From Chitinophaga sp. YR573 (GTDB taxonomy: Bacteria; Bacteroidota; Bacteroidia; Chitinophagales; Chitinophagaceae), in the NCBI RefSeq assembly GCF_900110995.1, contig NZ_FOJF01000001.1:1939199-2003198 (forward strand): a DNA stretch of 64,000 nucleotides. The letters run 5' to 3'. Under the pieces are notes generated by a model. It did not search any database and was not told where the DNA came from. It worked only from the letters and a program-made list of their open reading frames with translations. Both the position numbers and the translations under genes were made by a program. Of the stretch, positions 33,546-43,836 are shown piece after piece. Numbering within the stretch: position 1 is the first letter of the stretch; each line of letters begins with the position of its first letter.

Positions 33546-35504
33546 TTAGTCGCGAAAGTAAAGTTTAAGTATCTGATCTGATGTCATTTTAGCCGTAGCA
33601 CCGTTCAGTGAATCGAGCTTTGATTTTTCCCGTACTATAGGATCGAGTGTATTGTATTCCAGCAATGTCTTCATCATTGGTTTACGCTTCACAGAGATCG
33701 TATCGTGCAGGTATTTTTCCATGATAAGACTGGCGATAGGCGCTGCATACGTAGCACCAAAACCAGCATTCTCCACAATCACCGCAATAGCGATCTTAGG
33801 ATTATCTCTTGGGGCAAAGGCCACGAAAACAGAGTGGTTCTTCAGTTTTACCAGTTTACCATCTACTACGGCATTGTTCTCTGCCGTACCTGTTTTACCA
33901 CACACGATCACCCCTTCAATCTGTGCTACCCTGCCTGTACCGGATTCCACCACGTCCTGCATACCGTATATTACAGATCTGTAGGAAGTATCCGCCACAT
34001 GGGCTACCGTATGTTTCTCTTTATATTTCTTCAGTATAGGATCTGATTCGTCTCCATCTATGCTGTGTACAAAGTGCGGCAGGAAATAAGAACCACGGTT
34101 GGCAATGATACACATGGCATTGGCCATCTGTAGCGGTGTAGCTACTACCTGTCCCTGTCCCATCCCTACGTACAGTTCTGAACAGGAATTCCACTGTCCG
34201 TTATAAAGTTTGTTCATCCCGGCGGTATCAATCGCTTTACCACCTGATTCACCAGGAATATCCACTCCCAGTCTGTGACCTAAACCAAAAGAAGAAATAT
34301 AGTCATGCCATTTCTGATGCCCTTTCTTTACACCTCCCCATTTAGGAGCATCTACTTCCAGCCGGTAAAGGTGTACGAAGTAAGCATTACAGGAGTTGGC
34401 AATCGCCAGGCGGAGATTGGCGGCATGCCCCGGAGTAGTGTGCGTACAGGCAATCGGACGGCCACAGTTCACATATGCTCCATGACAGGGGAAACCAAAG
34501 CTCGGCGTAATCACTCCTTCATCCAGCGCTATCAGCGCTGTTAGTGGTTTCATGGAAGATCCCGGCGGATAACCCGCCTGTATGGCACGATTGAATAACG
34601 GTTTAGTCGTATCAACAAACAACCTGCTGAAGTTACGGGCTCTGTAAGAGCCGGTCAGCAGGTTGGGGTCATAAGTAGGCGCGCTCACCATGGCCAGCAG
34701 TCCGCCTGTTTGCGGATCAATAGCTACAATACTACCAATCTTATTCCGCATCAGGTGTTCGCCTAATACCTGCAGGTCTATGTCCAGTGATAAATGAAGG
34801 TTTTTACCTGCAATAGCGGCCGTATCAAATTCCCCTTTTTCATAGGACCCCTGCGGGCGGTTCAGGTTATCTTTTACAAGGTATTGGATACCACGTTGTC
34901 CCATCAGCACACTCTCGTACGCTCTTTCCAGACCGGTCATACCCAGGTAATCCCCCTGGTTATAAGCGCTGTAAGCCGGTTTCACCAGCATCTGCGGAGA
35001 AACCTCTCCTATATAACCAAGAATATTTGCGGCGGCGGAGAAAGGATAAGAGCGGATTTGCCGTTGTACCAGGTCGAACCCCGGCTGAAACATATACATA
35101 CTTTCCTGCAAACGGCCGAACATATCGGGTGGCAGCAGGGAAGCAAATACAGATACGCGACGGCTACCATTTTTAATGATAGCAGTAGCGATACGTCTTT
35201 TAAATTCTTCCTTATCTATCTGTAAGATCTGACACAGGTAGCTGGTGTCAATATTTTTTGCAGCAATAGGTGTTACAACCAGATCGTACATCGCATCATT
35301 ACTGAGGATGCTACGCTTCTTCCTGTCGAAGATAATCCCTCTGCTGGGGTATACCACTTTACGGAGTACCGCATTGGCATCCGCCAGCTTGGAATACTTC
35401 TTTTCTATGACCTGCAGAAAGAACAATCTGACAACGATCAACATTACCATACCGAGTATGATAAACTGTATCACTCTTTTCCTGGGCTGATTGTAAACAG
35501 ACAT
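33546..35504 (-). CDS. mrdA: Penicillin-binding protein 2 (elongation transpeptidase)
   Basis: This 652-residue class B PBP has an N-terminal membrane anchor (about 12-30), a PBP dimerisation domain (about 50-220) and a transpeptidase domain. The catalytic motifs are SxxK as SSMK near 317, SxN as SCN near 370 and KTG near 538. It cross-links side-wall peptidoglycan together with RodA. A small hairpin (GGCC-TTAC-GGCC at 35517-35528) lies 12 bases before the ATG. It stands in the order mreD-mrdA-rodA, the standard arrangement. Confidence 0.96.
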   Translation of the reverse strand: MSVYNQPRKRVIQFIILGMVMLIVVRLFFLQVIEKKYSKLADANAVLRKVVYPSRGIIFDRKKRSILSNDAMYDLVVTPIAAKNIDTSYLCQILQIDKEEFKRRIATAIIKNGSRRVSVFASLLPPDMFGRLQESMYMFQPGFDLVQRQIRSYPFSAAANILGYIGEVSPQMLVKPAYSAYNQGDYLGMTGLERAYESVLMGQRGIQYLVKDNLNRPQGSYEKGEFDTAAIAGKNLHLSLDIDLQVLGEHLMRNKIGSIVAIDPQTGGLLAMVSAPTYDPNLLTGSYRARNFSRLFVDTTKPLFNRAIQAGYPPGSSMKPLTALIALDEGVITPSFGFPCHGAYVNCGRPIACTHTTPGHAANLRLAIANSCNAYFVHLYRLEVDAPKWGGVKKGHQKWHDYISSFGLGHRLGVDIPGESGGKAIDTAGMNKLYNGQWNSCSELYVGMGQGQVVATPLQMANAMCIIANRGSYFLPHFVHSIDGDESDPILKKYKEKHTVAHVADTSYRSVIYGMQDVVESGTGRVAQIEGVIVCGKTGTAENNAVVDGKLVKLKNHSVFVAFAPRDNPKIAIAVIVENAGFGATYAAPIASLIMEKYLHDTISVKRKPMMKTLLEYNTLDPIVREKSKLDSLNGATAKMTSDQILKLYFRD

Positions 35505-35574
35505 ATTGAATAATGCGGCCTTACGGCCTGTTGCTTTTTAATATAACCTCAATCTCACTAATAAAATTACTCAC

Positions 35575-36084
35575 TTACTTCTTTGAAAAGAACAACAGTT
35601 CATACAGCACGATCAGGAATATGCTGGCGGCGGTAGAACACAAGATCTTTAATAACAGGTAGAAGAAATTACCAAACCCGAATACTTCCAGTGAGAAGAA
35701 TACCAGGTTATGCAGGAATACCAGTATGGCAGCAAATGTCAGGAACTGTGAAACACCCATACTCGTCATGGATGGTGTTTTCTGCGTCGTTTCGAACCCT
35801 CCCTGCGGAGATAATATATTGATGATGAAAGGGCGGAGATAAGCGATGAACACACAGGCAGCAGCATGTACACCCATGGTATTCATGAACATGTCCATAC
35901 TAAGACCCATCAAAAGTGCCAGCAGCATTAAAGCGGGGCGGGGCAGATTAAAAGGTAACAGGAGGACAAACAGCATGTAGAGGTTAAGGCTCACAAGCTG
36001 GTGCAGCAATACCTGGTTCAGTACGAACACCTGCAACAACAGCAGCAACACAAAGCGAATGATATTTCTTAACAGTATACTCAT
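35575..36084 (-). CDS. mreD: Rod shape-determining protein MreD
   Basis: This 169-residue inner-membrane protein has about five hydrophobic helices, matching MreD in size, topology and position. It overlaps the mreC stop by 4 bases, indicating translational coupling. It forms part of the MreBCD-RodA-PBP2 elongasome. Sequence conservation is low in this family, so the call depends partly on the conserved gene order. Confidence 0.9.
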   Translation of the reverse strand: MSILLRNIIRFVLLLLLQVFVLNQVLLHQLVSLNLYMLFVLLLPFNLPRPALMLLALLMGLSMDMFMNTMGVHAAACVFIAYLRPFIINILSPQGGFETTQKTPSMTSMGVSQFLTFAAILVFLHNLVFFSLEVFGFGNFFYLLLKILCSTAASIFLIVLYELLFFSKK

Positions 36085-36983
36085 TTGATCAGCCTGTAGG
36101 TTGAATCCTCCAATGATTTTTGCTCGTCCTTCAGCATGTTGTCTACAACATATACGTACTGGAGGTTATAAAAGTTGGTAGCCAGTTTTATTCTGATGGT
36201 ATAAGCCGTACTTCCTTTATCAGTAAGAGAGTAAGATTCAACATACCCGATAGGAATATTTTCCGGGAACAATGCGGAGTAACCACTGGTTACTACGGTA
36301 TCTCCTTTTATCAGTCTTACACTTTTCGGAACATCTTCCATCAGGGCGTAGCCTGCATCTCCACCATACCAGCGAACGGTCCCCATTTCCTTGCTATGAC
36401 TCAGGCGGGCGCTGAAACCGAAGTTGCGGCCTTTAGAGAGCAGGGAGAGAACAACCGCATAGTTGGGACTTACACTACGCACAATACCTACTATACCACT
36501 GGGTCCGATAACGCCCATATTAGGCTTCAGACCATTTGCGCTGCCGCGGTGGATAGTAATATAGTTGATAGGAGCGTTAACGGTGTTGTTCACCACTTTA
36601 GCAGCATGATACAGGTAACGGCGTAATTCAATGCCAACTACTTTGCGGGTGGTATCTGTGCTGTAAGTGCGGATGGTATCTGTTTTAACCAGGTTGTCCA
36701 GGGTAACGCTGTCGTAGCTGGTACGCAGAATATTATGCAGTCTGGCATTTTCATTTACAAGGCTGTCATTGGTAGCCTTGAGATGGAAGTAGTACTGCAC
36801 ATTGTTGTAACGGTTGTATAACCTGGCGCTGACGTTATTGGCGGAATTGAGGTAGGCTGTTTTCTGAAAGTCGTTGTTCCGGAATACCAGCACAATACAA
36901 ATCACTTCCAGCAGCAGAAACAGAAAAAAATTAAAATAGCGCCTTAAGAAAATGATGAGATTACGCACAGGATATATTTTCAA
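36081..36983 (-). CDS. mreC: Rod shape-determining protein MreC
   Basis: This 300-residue periplasmic protein has one N-terminal membrane helix (about 15-33), a coiled-coil-like helix (about 60-90) and two beta-barrel domains with typical motifs GVIGPSGIVGIV and GDTVVTSGYSALFPENIPIG. It links MreB filaments to the PBP2-RodA synthase. It lies 51 bases after mreB and overlaps mreD by 4 bases. Confidence 0.95.
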   Translation of the reverse strand: MKIYPVRNLIIFLRRYFNFFLFLLLEVICIVLVFRNNDFQKTAYLNSANNVSARLYNRYNNVQYYFHLKATNDSLVNENARLHNILRTSYDSVTLDNLVKTDTIRTYSTDTTRKVVGIELRRYLYHAAKVVNNTVNAPINYITIHRGSANGLKPNMGVIGPSGIVGIVRSVSPNYAVVLSLLSKGRNFGFSARLSHSKEMGTVRWYGGDAGYALMEDVPKSVRLIKGDTVVTSGYSALFPENIPIGYVESYSLTDKGSTAYTIRIKLATNFYNLQYVYVVDNMLKDEQKSLEDSTYRLIK

Positions 36984-37034
36984 ATAGAAGCATGCAAGGC
37001 AAATGTTTGAATCTCCCTTGCATGTTTCCTGATA

Positions 37035-38057
37035 TTATTGCATTAGGAATGGATACTTACCAACGTGTTTCAGTGCGATACCAGTACCTCTTACTACTGC
37101 GCGTAACGGATCGTCCGCTACATGCACAGGTAATTTGATTTTCTGGGTGAGTCGTTTATCCAGGCCACGCAACAGGGCACCACCACCGGTGAGGTACAAT
37201 CCTCTGCGGTAGATATCTGCAGCCAGTTCCGGAGGCGTAGTTTCCAGTGCTTTCAGAATTGCTTCTTCTATTTTAAAGATGGATTTATCCAGTGCCTCAG
37301 CAACTTCCTGGTAAGATACCATGATCTGCTTAGGAATACCGGTTACCAGGTCACGACCATTTACAGGTACATCATCTGGTGGATTATCCAGTTCTTTTAA
37401 AGCGGAACCGATCTGTATTTTGATCTGTTCTGCTGTTCTTTCGCCAATCAGCAAACTGTGATAACGGCGTAATGCTTCCATGATATCAGCGGTGAACTCG
37501 TCACCTGCAATGCGGATACTCTGATCACATACGATACCGGCAAGGGCTATTACGGAGATACCAGTGGTACCACCTCCGATGTCGATAATCATATTTCCCA
37601 CGGGTTCTTCCACATCAATGCCAATACCAAGGGCAGCAGCCATTGGTTCATGTATAAGGAACACTTCCTTAGCGCCTGCCTGTTCGGCAGAGTCGCGTAC
37701 GGCGCGTTTTTCTACTTCAGTAATACTGGAGGGTATGCATATAACCATGCGCCAGCTGGGGGAGAAAAGGGGCTTTTTGGGGTATACCAGTTTGATCATC
37801 TCACGAAGCATGCCTTCCGCTGCGTTGAAATCAGCTATCACTCCATCTTTCAATGGGCGGATAGTGCGCAGGTATTCATGTGTCTTCTCGTGCATCATCA
37901 TGGCCTTCTTACCAACCGCCACAATTTTACCACTTGCCCGCTCTATAGCTACAATAGAAGGTTCGTCAACTACCACCTGATCATTATGTATAATCAGCGT
38001 GTTAGCTGTACCTAAGTCAATCGCTATTTCCTGTGTTAAAAAATTAAAGAACCCCAT
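37035..38057 (-). CDS. mreB: Rod shape-determining protein MreB (bacterial actin)
   Basis: This 340-residue actin homologue forms membrane-associated filaments that guide side-wall growth. The phosphate-1 motif DLGTANTLI (about 14-22) and phosphate-2 motif DIGGGTTGISV (about 158-168) are intact, as is the C-terminal adenosine-binding LTGGGALLRGLD. It starts with MGFFNFLTQEIAIDLG, where the hydrophobic N-terminus suits membrane contact. It is the first gene of the shape cluster, behind a TATATTTG -7 element at 38072-38079. Confidence 0.97.
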   Translation of the reverse strand: MGFFNFLTQEIAIDLGTANTLIIHNDQVVVDEPSIVAIERASGKIVAVGKKAMMMHEKTHEYLRTIRPLKDGVIADFNAAEGMLREMIKLVYPKKPLFSPSWRMVICIPSSITEVEKRAVRDSAEQAGAKEVFLIHEPMAAALGIGIDVEEPVGNMIIDIGGGTTGISVIALAGIVCDQSIRIAGDEFTADIMEALRRYHSLLIGERTAEQIKIQIGSALKELDNPPDDVPVNGRDLVTGIPKQIMVSYQEVAEALDKSIFKIEEAILKALETTPPELAADIYRRGLYLTGGGALLRGLDKRLTQKIKLPVHVADDPLRAVVRGTGIALKHVGKYPFLMQ

Positions 38058-38071
38058 TGCTTAAATATGGT

Positions 38072-38079
38072 CAAATATA
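38072..38079 (-). promoter_or_regulatory. -7 promoter element (TATATTTG) of the mre cluster
   Basis: An exact TAnnTTTG match on the minus strand, 15 bases upstream of the mreB ATG. The rest of the 248-base gap to purD (38058-38305) is AT-rich with no gene seen. Confidence 0.6.
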
Positions 38080-38305
38080 TTATGAGTGCAAAAATGAATT
38101 ATTCCAACGAATATACGATGATAAAATTGTTAGTTTTATCAATTATACAACTAAATATTAAAAAATCTTAATTATTGTATCTGTTGAGCCGGTTAGTAAG
38201 TTGTAACAGTTTTAATGACAATGTAGCAGCCGGCACAGAATGACTCTCGAAAACGCTTAAACGAAAATAACTTCTTAAAATTGTGTTACGCTCTTAATCA
38301 AAGCT

Positions 38306-39583
38306 TTACACGAACTCGAACCCTATATCTCTCCTGTAATATTTACCCTCAAATCCAATCTTTTCCGCCGTTAATTTACTGTGTGTCAGGGCAATCCCCA
38401 GGTCGGATGCCAGGGAAGTGATCGTGAGTACCCGTCCGCCATTCGTGAGTATTTCGCCACCCTCAGCCCTTGTTCCGGCCTGAAACACGATCTGGTCGTG
38501 CGCCGGTGCAGGTATGTTGGTGATGACTTTTCCCTTCTCATATGCTTCCGGATATCCTGCAGCTACCAGCATTACCGTAGTGGCTACGCGCTCATCTTCG
38601 TAAATGGTCTGCTCACCCAGCTTACCATCTGCTACCGCTGTAAACAGCTCTAACAGATCGTTTTGCAAACGTGGCATCACCACTTCTGTTTCAGGATCTC
38701 CCATGCGACAATTGTACTCTATCACAAAAGGTTCTCCATTCACTTTAATCAATCCAAAGAAGATAAACCCGTTATAGGCAATTCCTTCCTTTTCCAAACC
38801 GGCCACCGTTGGGCGGATAATACGCTCATCCACCATGTCCATGTAAGCCTTGTCTGCAAATGGTACCGGAGAAACAGCACCCATGCCACCTGTATTCAGA
38901 CCCGTATCCCCTTCGCCAATCCTCTTGTAGTCCTTGGCTGTAGGCAACAACTGATAACTATGCCCGTCTGTCAATACAAATACTGAACACTCTATCCCCG
39001 CCAGAAACTGCTCTATCACTACCTTTTTGCTGGCATCTCCGAATTTGGCGTCCTTGATCATCTGCGTAAACTCATCCACCGCATCCTCATGGTTATCCAG
39101 TATCACTACTCCCTTTCCTGCCGCAAGCCCGTCTGCCTTCAAAACAATAGGCAAAGCGTGTTGGCGCAGGTAAGTTACACCTTCTTCGTAGTTTTCCTCG
39201 CTGAATTCCTTATAAGCGGCAGTAGGGATGTTATGACGCAACATGAACTGCTTGGCAAAAGCCTTACTTCCTTCCAGCTGTGCACCCAATGCTGATGGGC
39301 CCATCACAGGAATATGCCGTAAAGCAGCATCCTGCTGAAAGTAATCGTAAATACCCTTTACAAGTGGTTCTTCAGACCCCGGTATTACCATGTCAATGGC
39401 GTTAGCTGTACAAAAGGCTTTAATTTTCCCAAAGTCGCTGACAGCTATGTCCAGGTTTTGTCCATACTGCGCAGTTCCGGCATTACCAGGTGCTATGAAC
39501 AATTGCTCACACAACGGGCTTTGTACCATTTTCCACGCCAGGGCATGTTCCCGGCCACCACTTCCTAATAGTAATATCTTCAT
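38306..39583 (-). CDS. purD: Phosphoribosylamine-glycine ligase
   Basis: This 425-residue ATP-grasp enzyme of purine synthesis joins phosphoribosylamine to glycine. The N-domain motif GSGGREHALAWK (about 7-18), the ATP-grasp region with LPIVLKADGLAAGKGVVI and the C-terminal MGDPETEVVMPRL motif are complete. Length matches the monofunctional bacterial enzyme. It stands alone, between the mre promoter region and a divergent peptide transporter. Confidence 0.97.
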   Translation of the reverse strand: MKILLLGSGGREHALAWKMVQSPLCEQLFIAPGNAGTAQYGQNLDIAVSDFGKIKAFCTANAIDMVIPGSEEPLVKGIYDYFQQDAALRHIPVMGPSALGAQLEGSKAFAKQFMLRHNIPTAAYKEFSEENYEEGVTYLRQHALPIVLKADGLAAGKGVVILDNHEDAVDEFTQMIKDAKFGDASKKVVIEQFLAGIECSVFVLTDGHSYQLLPTAKDYKRIGEGDTGLNTGGMGAVSPVPFADKAYMDMVDERIIRPTVAGLEKEGIAYNGFIFFGLIKVNGEPFVIEYNCRMGDPETEVVMPRLQNDLLELFTAVADGKLGEQTIYEDERVATTVMLVAAGYPEAYEKGKVITNIPAPAHDQIVFQAGTRAEGGEILTNGGRVLTITSLASDLGIALTHSKLTAEKIGFEGKYYRRDIGFEFV

Positions 39584-39767
39584 ATGAATTTCCCTGTAAG
39601 AGCCAAATTCTACACGTTATCTTCCCCGCTCTTCCATTTTTTTTGCAAAGAAAGGCCAAAAAATAACCAAAAACACCATTTTACTTCATAAAAAGCTGAA
39701 TTTATTTATCTTGCCACATTCGTAAGGACTAACTAACACCTGTAATCAAACATCAAAACTAACCTTT

Positions 39768-41480
39768 ATGAGCTTAACAGCTGCTCAACAGCCTGTAATT
39801 ACACCAAACAACACTCCCCCCAAGGCGGGACACCATCCGGGTTTGTACGTGCTGTTCTTCACCGAAATGTGGGAACGCTTCGGATACTATCTGATGATCG
39901 GTATCTTTTTCCTGTACCTGATAGACCCTACTGCCAATGGGGGCAAAGGCTTTGATACAGCTCACGCGGGTGATCTCGTAGGCTCTTATATCGCACTCGT
40001 ATACCTCTCTCCTTTCATAGGCGGACTCATGGCCGACCGCTACCTCGGTTACCGACGGGCTGTCATCTTCGGCGGCGCCTTACTGGCTGCCGGCTATTTC
40101 GGCCTGGCATTCCCCGGTGATACTGCCATGTATATTTCACTTGGCCTTATCATTATAGGGAACGGTTTCTTTAAACCCAATATCGGTACCATCCTGGGTA
40201 ACATATACAACAGAGAAGACCTTCGTCCTAAAAAAGATGTGGCTTACAACATCTTCTACATGGGCGTTAACATAGGGGCCTTCATCTGTAACTTTGTGGC
40301 AGCCTACCTCCGCAATCACTACGGATGGGGTCATGCATTTGTAGCTGCAGGCATTGGTATGGTGGTCGGCCTGATCATCTTCTCCTCCCGTCTGAAAGTA
40401 ATTGCTGAAGGAGACATCAGAAAGCCGATCCAGAAAGAAGATATGCCTACCAGCAGAATTCTCGGCCTCGTGCTTTTGCCTGCGGCACTGGCAGCCGCCC
40501 TCGGATACTTCATGGCAGAACCCAGACTGCTGGGACATTCCATCTTCGGTACCCGCTCTATCGATGCCTTCATGTTTGCCTGCGTTCCCATCATCATCTT
40601 CTACATCAGCCTATATAAAACAGCCGCTACCCATGAAGATAAACGTGGTCTCGGCGCTCTGCTGGCCTTCTTCGTAGTGGCCATCATCTTCTGGGTGATC
40701 TACAACCAGAACAGTACCGGACTCACCATCTGGGCAAACCAGTACACCGACCGTCATATGTCTCCCGCTATAGAAAATGCAGCAAAACCTCTTGGTATGC
40801 TGCAAACCGTTACTACCGATCCTCACACTATTACTCAGGTAGATCAACACTTCAAAGCCGTGGCAGATGCCAGCGGAAAGACAATGACCACACAGGGACC
40901 AGACCTTTACTTCCAGAACCTGCCTAAAGAACAATGGCCTCCCAGTGGTAAAATGAACCTGATCTCCACAGAAATATTCCAGTCAATCAATCCATTCTTC
41001 ATCGTAGCCTTATCATTACTCATGATAGGCCTGTTTGCATGGATGGCCAAAAGAGGTAAAGAACCAACTACACCTGTAAAGATTGCCTTCGGGATCTTCT
41101 TCGCAGGCTTATCTGCCCTGCTGATGGTATTTGCTGCGGCGAGTACAAATGTGTATATCGATAAAACTTCAATGGCATGGCTGTTCGGCACCTATGCCGT
41201 ATTTACTGTAGGTGAGATCATGGTAAGCCCTATCGGCTTATCCATGGTATCCAAACTATCCCCTCCACGTGTAACTGCCCTCATGATGGGTGGCTGGTAC
41301 CTGGTGAACGCCATTGCAGGAAAAATAGCTGGCATGATGGCTACCTTCTGGGATAGCTTTACCGATAAAAAATCCTACTTTATGATCCTGGTGGTTTCTG
41401 CTGCTATAGCAGGTACAGTCATGCTGATACTCAGCAAGTGGATAGCCAAAGTGGTAAAGGACAAAACAGGATCTTACTAA
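39768..41480 (+). CDS. POT family proton-dependent oligopeptide transporter
   Basis: This 570-residue inner-membrane MFS transporter of the POT/PTR2 family imports di- and tripeptides with protons. The family motif FTEMWERFGYYL lies near residues 31-42 and the FIGGLMADRYLGYR loop near 84-97. The second signature, YNIFYMGVNIGAF, is near 160. Roughly 12-14 membrane helices are visible, with a large loop (about 340-400) that probably lies between helices. It is monocistronic with its own terminator at 41501-41530, next to the OPT transporter gene. Confidence 0.94.
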   Translation: MSLTAAQQPVITPNNTPPKAGHHPGLYVLFFTEMWERFGYYLMIGIFFLYLIDPTANGGKGFDTAHAGDLVGSYIALVYLSPFIGGLMADRYLGYRRAVIFGGALLAAGYFGLAFPGDTAMYISLGLIIIGNGFFKPNIGTILGNIYNREDLRPKKDVAYNIFYMGVNIGAFICNFVAAYLRNHYGWGHAFVAAGIGMVVGLIIFSSRLKVIAEGDIRKPIQKEDMPTSRILGLVLLPAALAAALGYFMAEPRLLGHSIFGTRSIDAFMFACVPIIIFYISLYKTAATHEDKRGLGALLAFFVVAIIFWVIYNQNSTGLTIWANQYTDRHMSPAIENAAKPLGMLQTVTTDPHTITQVDQHFKAVADASGKTMTTQGPDLYFQNLPKEQWPPSGKMNLISTEIFQSINPFFIVALSLLMIGLFAWMAKRGKEPTTPVKIAFGIFFAGLSALLMVFAAASTNVYIDKTSMAWLFGTYAVFTVGEIMVSPIGLSMVSKLSPPRVTALMMGGWYLVNAIAGKIAGMMATFWDSFTDKKSYFMILVVSAAIAGTVMLILSKWIAKVVKDKTGSY

Positions 41481-41500
41481 GATAATTATCCTATATAGTG

Positions 41501-41530
41501 AAAACGGAGAAAAGCAATTTTCTCCGTTTT
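41501..41530 (+). terminator. Rho-independent terminator of the POT gene
   Basis: Perfect 13-base arms (41501-41513 and 41518-41530) with a 4-base loop end in TTTT, 20 bases after the stop codon. Confidence 0.88.
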
Positions 41531-41607
41531 AGCTTAACGTACTAAAAGCATTTTTTCGCTTATATTGCCTATTAATCAACAACAAAATCTACCCATCAAT
41601 CTTACTT

Positions 41608-43695
41608 ATGGCAGAGAATTTCAAGCCTTTCGTTTCGCCGGAGACGAAAATGAAAGAATTTACACTCAAGTCCATCTTACTGGGCTGCGTATTCGGCATT
41701 ATCTTCGGCGCCGCTACGGTATACCTGGCCCTCAAAGCGGGTCTTACCGTTTCCGCTTCCATCCCTATCGCTGTAATTGCCATTACACTGGGCCGGAAAT
41801 TCTTCAAAACAACGATTCTCGAAAACAATATTATACAGACTACCGGTTCTGCCGGTGAGTCTATCGCTGCGGGAGTGGTATTCACTCTGCCCGGTTTCCT
41901 GTTCCTGACAGACGGCGGCGGTGATAAATACTTCAATTACATCACTATCCTCATCCTCGCCATTTTTGGTGGTATCCTGGGTACGCTCATGATGATCCCG
42001 CTGCGTAAGGCGCTGATCGTAAAAGAACATGAAACCCTGCCTTACCCGGAAGGTACAGCCTGCGGGGATGTACTGATAGCTGGTGAGAAAGGCGGTGACT
42101 TTGCGAAAACAGCTTTCTACGGACTGGGGTTTGCCTTTGTATACGCCATCCTGCAAAAGGTACTGCACGTAATCTCAGAGGTGCCGGTATATATGACCAA
42201 ACAAACCAACCGCTTCTTTCCTTCTGCCAAAGTAAGTGGTGAGATCACCCCTGAATATATGGGTGTCGGATATATCATCGGACCCCGCATCGCGGGTGTA
42301 CTGGTAGCTGGTGGTGTAATGTCATGGCTGGTACTCATTCCTTTACTGGCTACACTGGTGCCACCGGACGCGATGGCTAACCAGCTGGTAAAACTCGGTT
42401 ACCTGGCCAGTCTGGCCACACCAGGCGGTAAAGGCAACTGGAACCCGCTCACACATACTTTTGCCGATTTCTCTTCCGCTGTTTACTTTGCCTACGTAAG
42501 GCAAATAGGTGCTGGTGCTGTGGCGGCAGGTGGATTTATCACCCTGATAAAAACCATCCCTACTATTGTTTCATCCTTTAAGGGTAGCCTTGGCTCCCTG
42601 AAAAAAGAAGAAACCGCAGCAGGTACTGTTAAAGTAGTTGTTCCCCGTACTGAAAAGGACCTCAACATAAAAATAGTATTGTTCGGTAGTATCGCACTGG
42701 TCCTGCTGATGGCATTCCTGCCTCAGTTACCAGGTGATTCCATCGGTAAAAAACTGCTGGTAGGTTTACTGGTAGTGATCTTCGGTGCGTTCTTCGTAAC
42801 AGTGTCCAGCCGTATTGTAGGATTGATCGGATCTTCCAACAACCCTATTTCCGGTATGACCATCGCTACCCTGATGGGTACCTGCCTCGTATTCATCTCT
42901 GTAGGCTGGAGCGGTAAACTGTATGAACCTATGGCACTGGTGGTAGGTGGTATGATCTGTATTGCTGCAGCGAATGCAGGTGGTACCTCACAGGATTTAA
43001 AGTCTGGTTATATTGTGGGTGCTACCCCTATGTACCAGCAGTTATCCCTGTTCATCGGCGCTATCGTGTCTTCTGTCGTAATAGGATTAACCGTAAAATT
43101 CCTCGATAAACCAACCGCAGCCATGATTGCCAATGGTGTTACTGATCATGCGATCGGTAGTACTTATTTCCCTGCTCCTCAGGGTACACTAATGGCTACA
43201 CTGGCAAAAGGGATCCTGTCTTATAACCTCGACTGGCAATATGTACTGGTAGGTGTATTCATCGCTATCACCATGGAGCTGTGCGGTATCAAATCATTGT
43301 CTTTTGCAGTAGGTGCTTACCTGCCTTTGTCTACTACCCTACCTATCTTTATCGGTGGCGCTATTCGCGGTATTGCAGATAAGGCACGCAAAAAAGGGAA
43401 TGCAAACATCTCTGCTGAAGAGGAAGAATTAGGTAAAGGAAACCTGTTCGCTACCGGTCTGGTAGCAGGAGGCGCCGTAGCTGGTGTGGTCATCGCGATC
43501 ATGGCCGGGGTGGATGCCTTCTCCATTTTCGGATTAAAGATCGATCTGCCGGGCTGGCTCAATGCCGTTAACCTGGAAAATGCACTCAGTCATTCTATAG
43601 GAGAAGGGACCTACTTCATATTAGGTACTGCCTTCTTTGCATTAATGGGTTGGGTATTATATAGAGTCGCTATTAAGCCTCAAACGGCTGAATAA
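41608..43695 (+). CDS. OPT family oligopeptide transporter
   Basis: This 695-residue inner-membrane protein of the OPT superfamily, prokaryotic branch, is predicted to import oligopeptides or metal-chelate complexes. Some 14-16 hydrophobic helices are visible; the N-terminal FTLKSILLGCVFG, the LPYPEGTACGDVL region near 145 and the AANAGGTSQDLKSGYIVGATP motif near 455 are characteristic. It follows the POT peptide transporter but is separated by a terminator, so it is a distinct unit. Both genes point to peptide scavenging. Confidence 0.93.
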   Translation: MAENFKPFVSPETKMKEFTLKSILLGCVFGIIFGAATVYLALKAGLTVSASIPIAVIAITLGRKFFKTTILENNIIQTTGSAGESIAAGVVFTLPGFLFLTDGGGDKYFNYITILILAIFGGILGTLMMIPLRKALIVKEHETLPYPEGTACGDVLIAGEKGGDFAKTAFYGLGFAFVYAILQKVLHVISEVPVYMTKQTNRFFPSAKVSGEITPEYMGVGYIIGPRIAGVLVAGGVMSWLVLIPLLATLVPPDAMANQLVKLGYLASLATPGGKGNWNPLTHTFADFSSAVYFAYVRQIGAGAVAAGGFITLIKTIPTIVSSFKGSLGSLKKEETAAGTVKVVVPRTEKDLNIKIVLFGSIALVLLMAFLPQLPGDSIGKKLLVGLLVVIFGAFFVTVSSRIVGLIGSSNNPISGMTIATLMGTCLVFISVGWSGKLYEPMALVVGGMICIAAANAGGTSQDLKSGYIVGATPMYQQLSLFIGAIVSSVVIGLTVKFLDKPTAAMIANGVTDHAIGSTYFPAPQGTLMATLAKGILSYNLDWQYVLVGVFIAITMELCGIKSLSFAVGAYLPLSTTLPIFIGGAIRGIADKARKKGNANISAEEEELGKGNLFATGLVAGGAVAGVVIAIMAGVDAFSIFGLKIDLPGWLNAVNLENALSHSIGEGTYFILGTAFFALMGWVLYRVAIKPQTAE

Positions 43696-43708
43696 AACAT
43701 ACTATTTA

Positions 43709-43743
43709 AAAAGCCCGGTAGCCAAAAACTACCGGGCTTTTTT
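43709..43743 (+). terminator. Rho-independent terminator of the OPT gene
   Basis: Perfect 13-base GC-rich arms (43709-43721 and 43729-43741) with a 7-base loop and a six-T run, 13 bases after the stop. Confidence 0.92.
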
Positions 43744-43836
43744 ATGTTTATTTTTTCCTATATGATTGAAGATCAACTATTTTTTAACAGATAATTACAA
43801 TTAACGGCTTATAATTGCGTTTAAAATAAAAAACCC

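Noticed and set aside
43785..43804. TAA-rich boxes before the lipoprotein at 43837
   Set aside because: Spacings of 7 and 10 bases do not fit the 11-base register.
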